From Taurinivorans muris (lineage in GTDB: Bacteria > Desulfobacterota > Desulfovibrionia > Desulfovibrionales > Desulfovibrionaceae): 64,000 bases of DNA. Position 1 is the stretch's first letter. Each line of letters starts with the position of its first letter. A program made the position numbers and the translations under genes. The DNA lies in the NCBI RefSeq assembly GCF_025232395.1, contig NZ_CP065938.1, positions 1,674,001 through 1,738,000 on the forward strand, read 5' to 3'. Below are positions 42,841-51,924 of this stretch, in pieces. The notes beneath the pieces are model-generated. The model was not told where the DNA came from, ran no database searches, and worked only from the letters and a program-made list of their open reading frames with translations.

Positions 42841-44289
42841 ATGGCAAAGCATAGCACAAAATTGATGTTATTTTTTTCAGGGACAGCCGTTATTTTTTTA
42901 TCAGGCCTTTGCTGTTGGTTCACCCGTACTTTTGGCAAAGTACATATCACGCAGATTTTATGGCATATCGAAAAAGCGGGTACGATAAAAGGCTTTGATG
43001 AAATTGTCATAATCGATTTAATAAAATGGCTGTGCATTTGTTCCGCCCTATGCGTATGCTGGTTTTCCGCCGTTTACGGGAGCGCTGTTTTTTCCCGTTT
43101 ATGCGGAAGAAAAGCCGTAAACCGGACGTCAGCAAAGGCGGACGCTTTTTTATGGGCTTGTGTTTTGCTCGCAGGCCTGTTTTTGGGCTATGACACATTT
43201 AATACGTTTTCGTTGTACGATTTGGTGAAAATGAAAAGTATCCGCTATTCGGAAGAAAATGATTTCATTTTAAACAATTATCAGGTTCCGAAACGTGCGG
43301 ATGTGGTTTTTGAAAAAAAGAATAATCTGGTCATTATCCTTATGGAGTCGTTCGGAACGAAGCTTTGTGTTTCGGAAAAGGAAAAAACGGCTTATATTCC
43401 GAAATTGCAGAGTTTGTATCCCAAGTATCAGCATCACGAAGCCTTGGTAAGCTGCCATGCGACAACGTATACCATAGGGGCGCTGACGGCATGGTTTTTT
43501 GGTGTTCCGTTAAAATTGCCGCTTGGAATAAAGAAGAATACGTATGGGGAAGACAGTTTTCTGCCCAATGCCCGAAGCGTTTTCGACATAATGGCGGAAA
43601 ACGCTTACGCCTGTTATCTGTTCATGGGATCGACCGCGGAATTTGCAGGCACGGATTCTTTGTTCAGGCGCGGAAATTTCACTGTTTACGATAAAAACTA
43701 TTATAGCCAATCAAATAAAATTGATGAAAACAATCGCTCTGTTTGGGGCGTGTATGATTTTTTTCTTTATGACGAACTCTATGAAAAATATTTGGAACTA
43801 AGAGAGAATGAAGAGCCGTTTGTGCTTTTTTTGCAGACAATAGATACGCATTTTCCGGGGTATTGCCCGAAAGATAAGGAAAAATACGGCGATATACGCG
43901 ACAGTTGGGTTCAGGCTGACAGGCTTTTGTATGATTTCATGAAAAAAATGGAACGGTTTTTGGAAACGGACAATGTGAATATTCTGATTTTTGGCGATCA
44001 TTTGCCCATGGGGGAATTTTCCGCCGTTAATGCCCGCGGCACGCTTTTTAATCTTTTTGCGGGCAGAGCCATGCCGGAAATTCCGAAAAGCAAATTGACG
44101 CAGCCGGTAAATCCCATGGATATTGCCCCGACCATTTTGCAGGCGGCAGGGGCGAAATGGAACAATGACCGGTTCGGCTTGGGCGTAAGCATTTTCAGCG
44201 AAGAAGAAAGTTTTTCGCAAAAAGAGGGCAAAGAAAATTTGGACGAAAAACTGCTCTATTATTCAAAATTCTATGACAGTTTTTTCTGA
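42841..44289 (+). CDS. MdoB/OpgB-like membrane phosphoglycerol transferase (sulfatase fold)
   Basis: 482 residues with about three N-terminal membrane helices (to about residue 125), then an alkaline-phosphatase-type domain with NNLVIILMESFGTKLC (the catalytic Thr follows the metal Glu), LFLQTIDTHFPGY and IFGDHLPMG. This architecture belongs to the LtaS/MdoB group that moves phosphoglycerol or phosphoethanolamine onto glycans or lipid A at the cell surface. opgG and opgH are absent, so the acceptor could be LPS or periplasmic glucan. The ribosome site is weak. Confidence 0.82.
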   Translation: MAKHSTKLMLFFSGTAVIFLSGLCCWFTRTFGKVHITQILWHIEKAGTIKGFDEIVIIDLIKWLCICSALCVCWFSAVYGSAVFSRLCGRKAVNRTSAKADAFLWACVLLAGLFLGYDTFNTFSLYDLVKMKSIRYSEENDFILNNYQVPKRADVVFEKKNNLVIILMESFGTKLCVSEKEKTAYIPKLQSLYPKYQHHEALVSCHATTYTIGALTAWFFGVPLKLPLGIKKNTYGEDSFLPNARSVFDIMAENAYACYLFMGSTAEFAGTDSLFRRGNFTVYDKNYYSQSNKIDENNRSVWGVYDFFLYDELYEKYLELRENEEPFVLFLQTIDTHFPGYCPKDKEKYGDIRDSWVQADRLLYDFMKKMERFLETDNVNILIFGDHLPMGEFSAVNARGTLFNLFAGRAMPEIPKSKLTQPVNPMDIAPTILQAAGAKWNNDRFGLGVSIFSEEESFSQKEGKENLDEKLLYYSKFYDSFF

Positions 44290-44734
44290 AAATCTGTTTA
44301 CGCGGCGCACCGTACACGAGTACGCAGTTTGTTGAAATTGGCAGGGGTTGGAAACGTTTTTTCGGGAGCGGATAAGAAAACGGACCACCCCGTTGTTTTT
44401 TTGTTTTTCTCGATCCGGCTTTTATCCGGATTAAATATTTCAATCCTGCTGTTTGCTGTTTTCAGGAGGGGGCTTTAAAAAACGTGCGGCATCCGCATTC
44501 GTTGTTTTGCGCTTTGACGTTAATGTTTATTTACCGCAGGGCAGTTCTGTCCGCTAAGAAACAATAGACAATTTTTTTTGTTTAGCCGTTATCGTGCGGA
44601 AAATGGCGGTCAAGGGCTGAAACTCATTGTAAATGATGATGAAACCGCAAACAGCGTGAGACTGCAAATAAGAAGCCTTGTCTGCATTAAGCCCGTTCAC
44701 CGGTATTGTCCGGTAAACGGGACTTTTTTGGTTT
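44290..44734. other. Convergent gap between MdoB-like gene and FAD/Fe-S oxidoreductase
   Basis: No gene seen. AACGG/CCGTT (44379-44394) then seven T could end the plus-strand gene. ATCCGG-(7)-CCGGAT at 44413-44431 is a palindrome. CCCGTTCACCGG (44692-44703) pairs with CCGGTAAACGGG (44710-44721), one mismatch, then TTTTTT on the plus strand; it lies just past the minus-strand gene's stop. Confidence 0.6.
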
Positions 44735-47700
44735 TTATTTTTGTTTTTCAATAATTCTGAAGCCGGTATCACTATCGATTTTTGCGGCTTCTTTTTTGAA
44801 GTTCTGAAGCCACTGTTCGCCGAAAAGAAGTTCGGAAAGCCATTCCGCGCTGTGCAGGACGGGGTGTTTGGCAAGTTCCGTGTAGCCGTCTTCCTTGATT
44901 TTGATAAGGGTGCGGCTGATACCGATTTTGCAGGACGGACAGCCCACAATGATGGGCACGTCTTCCATATAGTTCGGCAACAGGTTGATAAGGCGGTTTT
45001 TCTTCCTTTCACGCAGGGCATTGTAAATACCGGGGGAAGAATACGCGCCGGTGCCGGATTCTCCGCAGCAGCCCGGACTTAATGTCAGGTTTGAACCGCT
45101 TATTTTTTCAATGGCCCTGGCCGCCATGACGCCCCCTTTGACCGCTTTTATGCCGGACCATTCAGGGTGGCAGGACGCATGGTACAGCACGTCTTTTTTG
45201 GCGTCGACACAAAGGCTGTGTTCCTGTTCGCTGATAAGTTGGATGAAATCTTTTTGTATGAGCAAATTGCCCTGCGCGTCAGTGAGCCCGTACCGCTGCA
45301 AAGAGTCCCTGCAGGAACCGCATGCGGTGACAAGATGACGGACATGCAGTCCTCTCGCTTCCGCCGCACGGATGAGGTTGCTGAGGTATTCTTGGTTTTT
45401 GGCAAGATTTTCCCTGTAATTGCCGTCCGCTCCGGAAGAAAGGAGGGGATAGCCGCAGCAAAGGTGCTGTTCGGGCACAATAACGGGAATATTGGCTTGG
45501 GTGAGCAGGTTGAGGGTGGCAAGTCCGATTTTGCGGTAAAACAGCGAACCGCCGCAGCCAGGAAAATAAAGGACGGCTTCAATGCCGTTTTGGCTTTGCC
45601 GCAATGCTTCATAGCGTTCTTTCGGAACAAAATATCCGCCTTTTTCAAGCCCCAGTTCATTGTACATGCTGTGCAGGCCAAGGTTGGGTCCCTTTCCTGA
45701 GAAGAGCGGGCTTTCAAACCTGTCCCGCCACATTTTAGGCACGAAACCGAGCACGGTATTGCCCACTTTCTGCCCGACGGCTGCGGCTTTCGCCATGGTC
45801 GGGATACGGGATTGGGGATTGGCGGAAAGCCAGTTGAGCACGGAACTTTTAATCGGGTGTCCGCCCATGCCTTCTTCTTTTAAAAACGCGAGCATGGCGA
45901 GGGCGACTTTTGCGGATTCGATTTTTACGGGACACACGGAGGTGCAGCGCCCGCAGCCTGTGCAGTGTTCCACCATGAAACGCAGTTCTTCGAGCAGGCT
46001 GTTTTCAATTCTGCCTTTTGTGGCTTGCGTGTAATAAATGGCCTCGGTAATGGCTCCCAAAATCATATTTTTATTGCGCGGGTGATACTGGTAGGAGCGT
46101 TCGGGGTAAACCATAGGGCATACCTGCTTGCATTTTCCGCAGCGTGTGCAGGCTTGCACCGTGCTTAACAGCTCGATGAAACGTTCCTTGTCGGCAAGTC
46201 CGCTTTCCTTGATATCTTCAATCAAACGGTTGAAAGAGAATGTGAAAGGCCGTACGGGCAATTCCTGCTGGACGAGTTTTCCCGGATTTAAAATTTCCCT
46301 CGGGTCGACACGTTCTTTGAACGCGCGCAGTGTCTTGATTTTACTGCGTTCCAGGAAGCTGATTTTTGTAATGCCTATTCCGTGCTCTCCGGAAACGGCT
46401 CCGCCCATTTTTTTCGCCATTTCCATAACCCTGAGAACCGCTTCTTCCGCATTTTCCATCATGTGCGGGTCGTTGGAGTTGACAGGGATATTCACGTGAC
46501 AGTTGCCGTCGCCCGCGTGCATGTGGCTTGCGATGATGATGCGGCTTTTCCGCATGTACTGGGAAATGGCTTGGATTTTTTCACGAAGACGCGGATAGGC
46601 TTCTCCCATGGAGTCGATGAAAAGGGTCGCCCGCATGGTGAGTTCGTCGTCGCTGATTTCAATTTCACCGTTTTCAATGTCTATGTTTTCTGCGCCCGCA
46701 ATTTTGGAGGCATAGGAAAATTCTTTGTTAAATTCCGTATCCTGCATGGGGAAACCCTGCAGGCGCCCTATTTCCTGCAAGGCATAGCGATAGGCTTTGC
46801 CCGCCATTTCAAGATTTAATAATTCCAAGAAATGGGCGAAATCAGGAATTTTAGGCATAGGAATAACAACGTCCTCGTTCATTTTAAATCCGGAGGTACG
46901 TTTTGCGATTGCGGACAGTTTATGCCTGTCCTCCCAAAAGAGTTCGCTTTCTTTCTTGTCTTTGGCAAGGGCCGCATAAATATATTTGTTGTCGCCGACA
47001 AGGGCGAGGATTTCTTTCACGCTTTCATCGAGAAGCACTTCGTCGTTGCCGTCGACCTGCACGATGATGACGGAAATGGGATCGCCCTCGTTCCTGGGTG
47101 ATTTTCTTTTATATTCAATGGCTTGTACGTATTTGACGTTAAATTCCTCAAGGGCGGAAACACGTACGTAGTCGCCCTCGTTGCGTATTCTGTTCCTTAG
47201 TTCCACGATTTTATTGATAAGTTCCGCGGCAGGCTTCATGCTCCGTCCGAAAAATTCAAGGGCGAGGACACGCGAATATTTAGGCTGGTCATGCAGGGTG
47301 AAAACAGCGTCGATAATCAATCCGTCAACGCCTTCTTTCTGCATGCCGGGCAAGCCGCCAAGCACCTTGTTGGTAACGTCCTTGCCAAGTCCGGGCAGGC
47401 GTATTTCGTCGCCTCTCAATTCAACGACGCTGCGAAGACCGCCTGTGTCGTCATCACGGACTTCAAAGGTTGCGGTTTCCGTTTCCAAAATCTTGTGGCG
47501 GGGGTGGCAGACCCTTTCAATGCGGATGAGTTCGCCCGTGGGGGTGACCATGCGCCAGGAGAGGAGGTTGTCAAGGGTTGTGCCGTATTCGAAACAAAAC
47601 GGACCGCCGGAGTTTTCCGCAATGTTTCCGCCGATGGAAGAAGCTGTTTTCGAGGCTGGGTCAACCGTAAAGAGGAGTTTGTATTCGGCGGCTTTGTCAA

Positions 47701-48346
47701 TGGCGTCCTGGGTGATGACTCCCGCTTCGCAGAGCATGGTTTTATTTTGCACATCGACTTCCGTTTTGGTGAGGCGTGTCATGTTGACAATAACGCTGCG
47801 CTTGCGGGCAGGCACGGTGCCGCCGGTCATGCCGGAACCGCCGCCTCTTGGAATGAGGGCGAATTTCATTTCATTGGCAAGCCGCACCAATTGGATGATA
47901 TGTTCGATATTGTCGGGTTCGACCACTAAAAGAGGCAGTTCCATGCGAAGGTCGGTTGCGTCCGTGCTTGTTTCGACAAGCGCTCCCGGGCGCGTAATCA
48001 CGCATTCCTTCGGCATGAATTCATATAAGCGTTCCACAAGTTCATGGCGGAAACTCACTTCCGCATCGTGGGCGCTCCAAAACATGGTCATGCCTTCACT
48101 TATCGCCGTTGCGTAAACATGGGCGAGGGCATGGGATTCCCGTTCAAAGCGTTCTTCAACGCTTGCCTTTACGGTTTGGGCTGAAATGAAAGGGTTATAG
48201 GCGACAAGGAACAATTCTTCGGCGATTTGGCTTGCAAGTTGCTGCACGGCGGTAGGCCAGCTTTCAAATTCATCGAGATTTATCCGTAAAATGCGGTTTA
48301 CCACGGAAGCTGCGGAGATAGAAATGTGCGGTCCTTTATGAGCCAT
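44735..48346 (-). CDS. FAD-linked oxidase / Fe-S oxidoreductase fusion (YdiJ or D-lactate dehydrogenase type)
   Basis: 1203 residues in three parts: an N-terminal GlcD-like FAD-binding domain (about 135-360, with RGGGSGMTGG), a FAD-oxidase C-terminal lid, then two [4Fe-4S] motifs CTRCGKCKQVCP (near 732) and CTGCGRCTSVCP (near 793), and two CCG-type cysteine domains (GCGGSLFY near 925, CCGYP near 963, CCGESG near 1091). This single-polypeptide form combines GlcD/GlcE and GlcF functions and oxidises a 2-hydroxy acid such as D-lactate or 2-hydroxyglutarate, passing electrons to membrane carriers. The substrate is not fixed. About 130 N-terminal residues precede the FAD domain. It lies downstream of the M23 peptidase gene. 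Confidence 0.88.
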   Translation of the reverse strand: MAHKGPHISISAASVVNRILRINLDEFESWPTAVQQLASQIAEELFLVAYNPFISAQTVKASVEERFERESHALAHVYATAISEGMTMFWSAHDAEVSFRHELVERLYEFMPKECVITRPGALVETSTDATDLRMELPLLVVEPDNIEHIIQLVRLANEMKFALIPRGGGSGMTGGTVPARKRSVIVNMTRLTKTEVDVQNKTMLCEAGVITQDAIDKAAEYKLLFTVDPASKTASSIGGNIAENSGGPFCFEYGTTLDNLLSWRMVTPTGELIRIERVCHPRHKILETETATFEVRDDDTGGLRSVVELRGDEIRLPGLGKDVTNKVLGGLPGMQKEGVDGLIIDAVFTLHDQPKYSRVLALEFFGRSMKPAAELINKIVELRNRIRNEGDYVRVSALEEFNVKYVQAIEYKRKSPRNEGDPISVIIVQVDGNDEVLLDESVKEILALVGDNKYIYAALAKDKKESELFWEDRHKLSAIAKRTSGFKMNEDVVIPMPKIPDFAHFLELLNLEMAGKAYRYALQEIGRLQGFPMQDTEFNKEFSYASKIAGAENIDIENGEIEISDDELTMRATLFIDSMGEAYPRLREKIQAISQYMRKSRIIIASHMHAGDGNCHVNIPVNSNDPHMMENAEEAVLRVMEMAKKMGGAVSGEHGIGITKISFLERSKIKTLRAFKERVDPREILNPGKLVQQELPVRPFTFSFNRLIEDIKESGLADKERFIELLSTVQACTRCGKCKQVCPMVYPERSYQYHPRNKNMILGAITEAIYYTQATKGRIENSLLEELRFMVEHCTGCGRCTSVCPVKIESAKVALAMLAFLKEEGMGGHPIKSSVLNWLSANPQSRIPTMAKAAAVGQKVGNTVLGFVPKMWRDRFESPLFSGKGPNLGLHSMYNELGLEKGGYFVPKERYEALRQSQNGIEAVLYFPGCGGSLFYRKIGLATLNLLTQANIPVIVPEQHLCCGYPLLSSGADGNYRENLAKNQEYLSNLIRAAEARGLHVRHLVTACGSCRDSLQRYGLTDAQGNLLIQKDFIQLISEQEHSLCVDAKKDVLYHASCHPEWSGIKAVKGGVMAARAIEKISGSNLTLSPGCCGESGTGAYSSPGIYNALRERKKNRLINLLPNYMEDVPIIVGCPSCKIGISRTLIKIKEDGYTELAKHPVLHSAEWLSELLFGEQWLQNFKKEAAKIDSDTGFRIIEKQK

Positions 48347-48409
48347 GAAATACTCCTTGTCGTGTATTTGCAGTACATTACAATAACATATTGTTATGCG
48401 GCATGTTTT

Positions 48410-49735
48410 TTAGCGCGCTTTGCTCAGGCGCGTGCTTATGTTGCTGCGTACCCATTTAGGGTCGATCCATTCCTTAGGCTGAACGGCGATTCCTCCCAAA
48501 TATATTCCGAAGTGCACATGATCGCCGACGGCAAGCCCCGTTGTGCCCGTCGTGCCGATGATTTGCCCTTTTTCAACGGTGTCGCCGACAGCGACAAACA
48601 GTTCCGTAAGGTGGGAATAAATGGAATTAAGTCCCATTCCGTGTTCAAGGATGACGAGGTTGCCGTAAATGCCGTTATAGCCGGCGAAAACAACGGTTCC
48701 ATGATTTCCGGCAGGAACATTGTCTTTTGCGACAGAAGCGAAATCATAGCCCAAATGGACCTGCTTATCAATTTCTTTTTCACCGAGGTAATAGGTTCTT
48801 CTGTCGCCGAACTGGGCTTTCACGGCGGAACGGGGCAGAATTTTAAAATCATTTTCCCATTTCGGCTTAGGGCTTGTGTTTTTTGTGCAAACGTCGGAAA
48901 TAAGCTGGTCGTTCTGCTTTCTGATATTGCCGTTTGCCTCTATGTAACGCTCAAGCGTTGTTTCTTTGCCGGGTGCGATTTTTTTTAATTCTTCCTCTTT
49001 CAATGTTAAAAAGGTTTCGGTGATTTTCACCTTGTCCGTAGGATAATTCCTGTTGACGGCATTGACGATTAAACGGCTTTCGGTGATGTTGCCCGCCGTG
49101 TCTTCCGCTATGATCTGCGGAAAATATTCGGAACTTGACAAAAATTCGGGAAAGGCGAAAAGGCAGGCATAGGTGTTTTCTTTTTGTTTGAAAGCGGGGA
49201 AAAAGATGTCGTTCACGAAAATACCCGTTTGGGTCAATTCTTCGGAGGCGGTATAAACAATCAGCGCCGTTCCTCCCCTGTGTATTGTGGGAGGCGTTGT
49301 TTCAACCGCGATGCGGGGGTGTTTGTTGTCCATGACGAGGGGAAGCTCGCGGGTGGTGCTGTTGCCTTTGTTGAAGCCGGCGAAAGACGCGTCATGTGTT
49401 GTGACGATGAGCGTGAACGCTCCCTCCGGAAGTTTCGCGTCTTCCAGCGTAAAGGCGTATTCTGTGGATTTTGGCGAATCCGCATAGTTTTTTTCATAAA
49501 GCTCTAAAGTTTTGCCTCCCCGTCTGACGGAAACCTTTATTTTTCTGATACCGGAAGTGTCGGCGGCGATGACTTTTATTTCTTTGCGCGGACCGATTTT
49601 TTGACCGAGTTCTTTATTGTCGACACTGAAGCTTATGCTCGGACCTTGTAAATCTTTCAGGAAGACATATCCGAAAAGTACAATCAATGTTAGGGAAATC
49701 AAGGCGATAATTGTACTTAGTTTTGATTTAAGCAT
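48410..49735 (-). CDS. M23-family metallopeptidase (LytM/LysM type)
   Basis: 441 residues. One N-terminal membrane helix (IIALISLTLIVLFGYVFL), about 280 residues of beta-rich sequence, then an M23 domain with HLGYDFAS, LVILEHGMGLNSIYSHL and GDHVHFGIYLGG; the H-x3-D and H-x-H zinc ligands are present. So it is probably an active periplasmic peptidoglycan endopeptidase, unlike EnvC-type activators. Its first eight bases overlap the end of the CBS gene (49728), so they are coupled. Confidence 0.92.
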   Translation of the reverse strand: MLKSKLSTIIALISLTLIVLFGYVFLKDLQGPSISFSVDNKELGQKIGPRKEIKVIAADTSGIRKIKVSVRRGGKTLELYEKNYADSPKSTEYAFTLEDAKLPEGAFTLIVTTHDASFAGFNKGNSTTRELPLVMDNKHPRIAVETTPPTIHRGGTALIVYTASEELTQTGIFVNDIFFPAFKQKENTYACLFAFPEFLSSSEYFPQIIAEDTAGNITESRLIVNAVNRNYPTDKVKITETFLTLKEEELKKIAPGKETTLERYIEANGNIRKQNDQLISDVCTKNTSPKPKWENDFKILPRSAVKAQFGDRRTYYLGEKEIDKQVHLGYDFASVAKDNVPAGNHGTVVFAGYNGIYGNLVILEHGMGLNSIYSHLTELFVAVGDTVEKGQIIGTTGTTGLAVGDHVHFGIYLGGIAVQPKEWIDPKWVRSNISTRLSKAR

Positions 49736-50168
49736 GGGTGCTTTCTTCCTCCTCTTTCGGCAATAAGGAAAGTGCTATTTTTATGAAATCGGCTTCGGTG
49801 AGAATACCCACTAAAATATCGCCCACGACAACGGGCAGGCAGCCGTATTTTAATTTCAAGAGTAAATTTCCCGCTTCAGCGATGGAAAGATCGGGCGCTG
49901 CGCAGACAATATCCGTTTGCATGATGTCTTTGACCAGAATGGCTTGGTTGATTTCTGTTTTGGTTTGTTCGTCAATGTCAGCCAACTGCGAAATGGTGTG
50001 ATTGAGCAAATCCCTGTGCGTGACAAGTCCGCAGAAACGTCCGTCGGAATTGACAACAGGTGCATGGCGGATTTGGGCGCCTTCCATGAGTTGTTTCACG
50101 TCGTGCAAAGAGTCCGTAGGCTTAATAGTGTAGACACTATCCGTCATATAATTCTGGACTGATAACAT
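49728..50168 (-). CDS. Tandem CBS-domain protein
   Basis: 146 residues: two CBS motifs (MTDSVYTIKPTDSLHDVKQL... and VKDIMQTDIVCAAPDLSIAE). Stand-alone CBS pairs bind adenine nucleotides (AMP, ATP, SAM) and act as regulatory or energy-sensing modules. It overlaps the M23 peptidase gene by eight bases, so it may regulate that protein or the downstream oxidoreductase; this is inference. Confidence 0.9.
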   Translation of the reverse strand: MLSVQNYMTDSVYTIKPTDSLHDVKQLMEGAQIRHAPVVNSDGRFCGLVTHRDLLNHTISQLADIDEQTKTEINQAILVKDIMQTDIVCAAPDLSIAEAGNLLLKLKYGCLPVVVGDILVGILTEADFIKIALSLLPKEEEESTHA

Positions 50169-50635
50169 AAGCCCCCCTTTGTTATAGGTTATTATCGGTG
50201 CCGGATATTCATTTTAATTTACTCTGTAAAGAGGCACTTCGTCAAGAAAAGCCCCGGAATAATTTTTAAGAAACTGAAACCGCAGGCTGCACAAACCGTA
50301 TGGGAAAGAATGAAAAAAACGGTACTTTTTTGTTTAATTATAAAAGTAAGAGAGGATGATTAATTTGCTGTCTTATTTTTACCAATAATATTTGATCCGT
50401 TATTTTTTTAGTTATTCTGTTTGTTTTTCGTGAGTTAAGAATTTTTTATTGCATATAGAGTGAAATTCTTATGAAAAAAAGAGTTCAGGCATGATCCTTA
50501 AGGGCTGAATAGCCATAACCAATCAGCATAATTTTGATTTTTAAATAATTATTTCAATAAGCTTTGTCAAGTAGACTTGCGTAAGATTTAAAATATGTTC
50601 ATTTGAGCGAGAGCATTTATTTTTGTGAAACTTTC
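50169..50635. other. Intergenic stretch between CBS and U32 genes
   Basis: 467 AT-rich bases that hold the CBS gene's promoter region and the U32 terminator region (both genes are minus strand). CAAGT-AG-ACTTG at about 50567-50578 is a perfect palindrome near the U32 stop. No gene or known RNA was recognised. Confidence 0.4.
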
Positions 50636-51922
50636 CTACGCGCGGATGAAAATGTTTTCCGGCAGAGGGGGAAGTTCGGGGTCCTCGCTGAAGCGGATGT
50701 ATCCTTTGAGTCCCGGATGCAGGGTATCGACCTGCTTTTGGGCGTGGTTATAAAGCGTGTAGCCGGAGCGGTCTATGCGGGGTCTTTCCATGCAGGGCAG
50801 GAGAAGGGAGGCGTTTTTTTCATTGCTCCATGTGCTGCGCACATCGACTTCATAAAAAAGAGGTTTGATTTCTTTGCCGAGCCTTGCCACAATGGGGCGG
50901 GGAACATAGTCTGCCGGCGCTTTTCTGTCTTTGCGTTCCGGAAGGAAGAAGCCGGTGGACAAAGGACGCGGATTTTTGCCGGAGCTGTTAAAAAGTTCGA
51001 GCATGAATTCTTCTTTGCCGATATCCCGCTTCGGTTGAAATTTGGGTTCTATTCCTTGTTTTTGGCAGGCAAGATCAAGGGCTGTCCTGTAAATGTCCGT
51101 GACTTGCGCCACATAGGAGGGGCTTTTTGTTCTGCCTTCGATTTTCAAGGAAGCAGGCTGCATGGTGACAAGTTCGTCCATGAACGGAACAAGGCATAAA
51201 TCGGAGGGAGCGAAAATGGCGCTGAAATCGGAGCCTTGTTCGATGTCCCAGCAGTCTTCGCCCTGACGCTGTCTTTCTTCGACGGTAAGGGAAATTTCAT
51301 TGAACTTTTTGCCGCGGTATTCAAAACGGCAGGGCTGGGTGCATTGCCCCAAATTGGCGGGTCTTTTGTTGATCCATGCGGACATGAGGCAATGACCGGA
51401 AAGGGCGAGGCACATTGCGCCGTGCACGAAAATTTCAAATTCCATGTCCGGAAATTGTCTGATGATGTTTGTCATATCGTCTTTGCCGAGTTCGCGTGCC
51501 AGATTTATCCGCTGCACGCCGGTTTCCTTCCAAAATTCCACGGCGGCGGAGTTGACGGAATGGGCTTGGGTGGAAAGGTGGATTTCAAGGTCCGGACAAT
51601 GTTTTTTGGCAAGCCAAAGCACGCCGGGGTCCGCAATGATAAGCGCGTCAACGCCTGTTTCCGGCAAGGCTTTGAGCATGCCGACAACATCGCCGAGCTG
51701 TCTGTCATACGGCATGGCGTTGAGGCAATAATAAACTTTCGCTTTGACGGCATGGGCTTTTTGCACGCCGAGTCTGAGTTCTTCGAGGCTGAATCCGTCG
51801 CATTTCGCACGCAGGGAAAGTTCGTTGCCGCTTAAATATACGGCGTCGGCACCGTAAAGAAGGGCTGTTTCCAATTGTTCCGGTCCGCCGGCTGGGATTA
51901 AGAGTTCAGGTCTTTTGAGCAT
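50636..51922 (-). CDS. Peptidase U32-family protein (RlhA/TrhP group)
   Basis: 428 residues with the U32 signature EIFVHGAMCLALSGHCLMS and additional cysteines CTQPCRF that suit an Fe-S cluster. Members characterised in E. coli (RlhA, TrhP) act in RNA hydroxylation and UbiU/V in quinone synthesis rather than as peptidases, so an RNA- or quinone-modifying role is likely. The start lies two bases after the stop of the 51925-53451 gene, indicating coupling. Confidence 0.9.
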   Translation of the reverse strand: MLKRPELLIPAGGPEQLETALLYGADAVYLSGNELSLRAKCDGFSLEELRLGVQKAHAVKAKVYYCLNAMPYDRQLGDVVGMLKALPETGVDALIIADPGVLWLAKKHCPDLEIHLSTQAHSVNSAAVEFWKETGVQRINLARELGKDDMTNIIRQFPDMEFEIFVHGAMCLALSGHCLMSAWINKRPANLGQCTQPCRFEYRGKKFNEISLTVEERQRQGEDCWDIEQGSDFSAIFAPSDLCLVPFMDELVTMQPASLKIEGRTKSPSYVAQVTDIYRTALDLACQKQGIEPKFQPKRDIGKEEFMLELFNSSGKNPRPLSTGFFLPERKDRKAPADYVPRPIVARLGKEIKPLFYEVDVRSTWSNEKNASLLLPCMERPRIDRSGYTLYNHAQKQVDTLHPGLKGYIRFSEDPELPPLPENIFIRA

Positions 51923-51924
51923 GT

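Noticed and set aside
47181-48116. 311-codon plus-strand frame
   Set aside because: Antisense to the FAD domain of the oxidoreductase and without family motifs.
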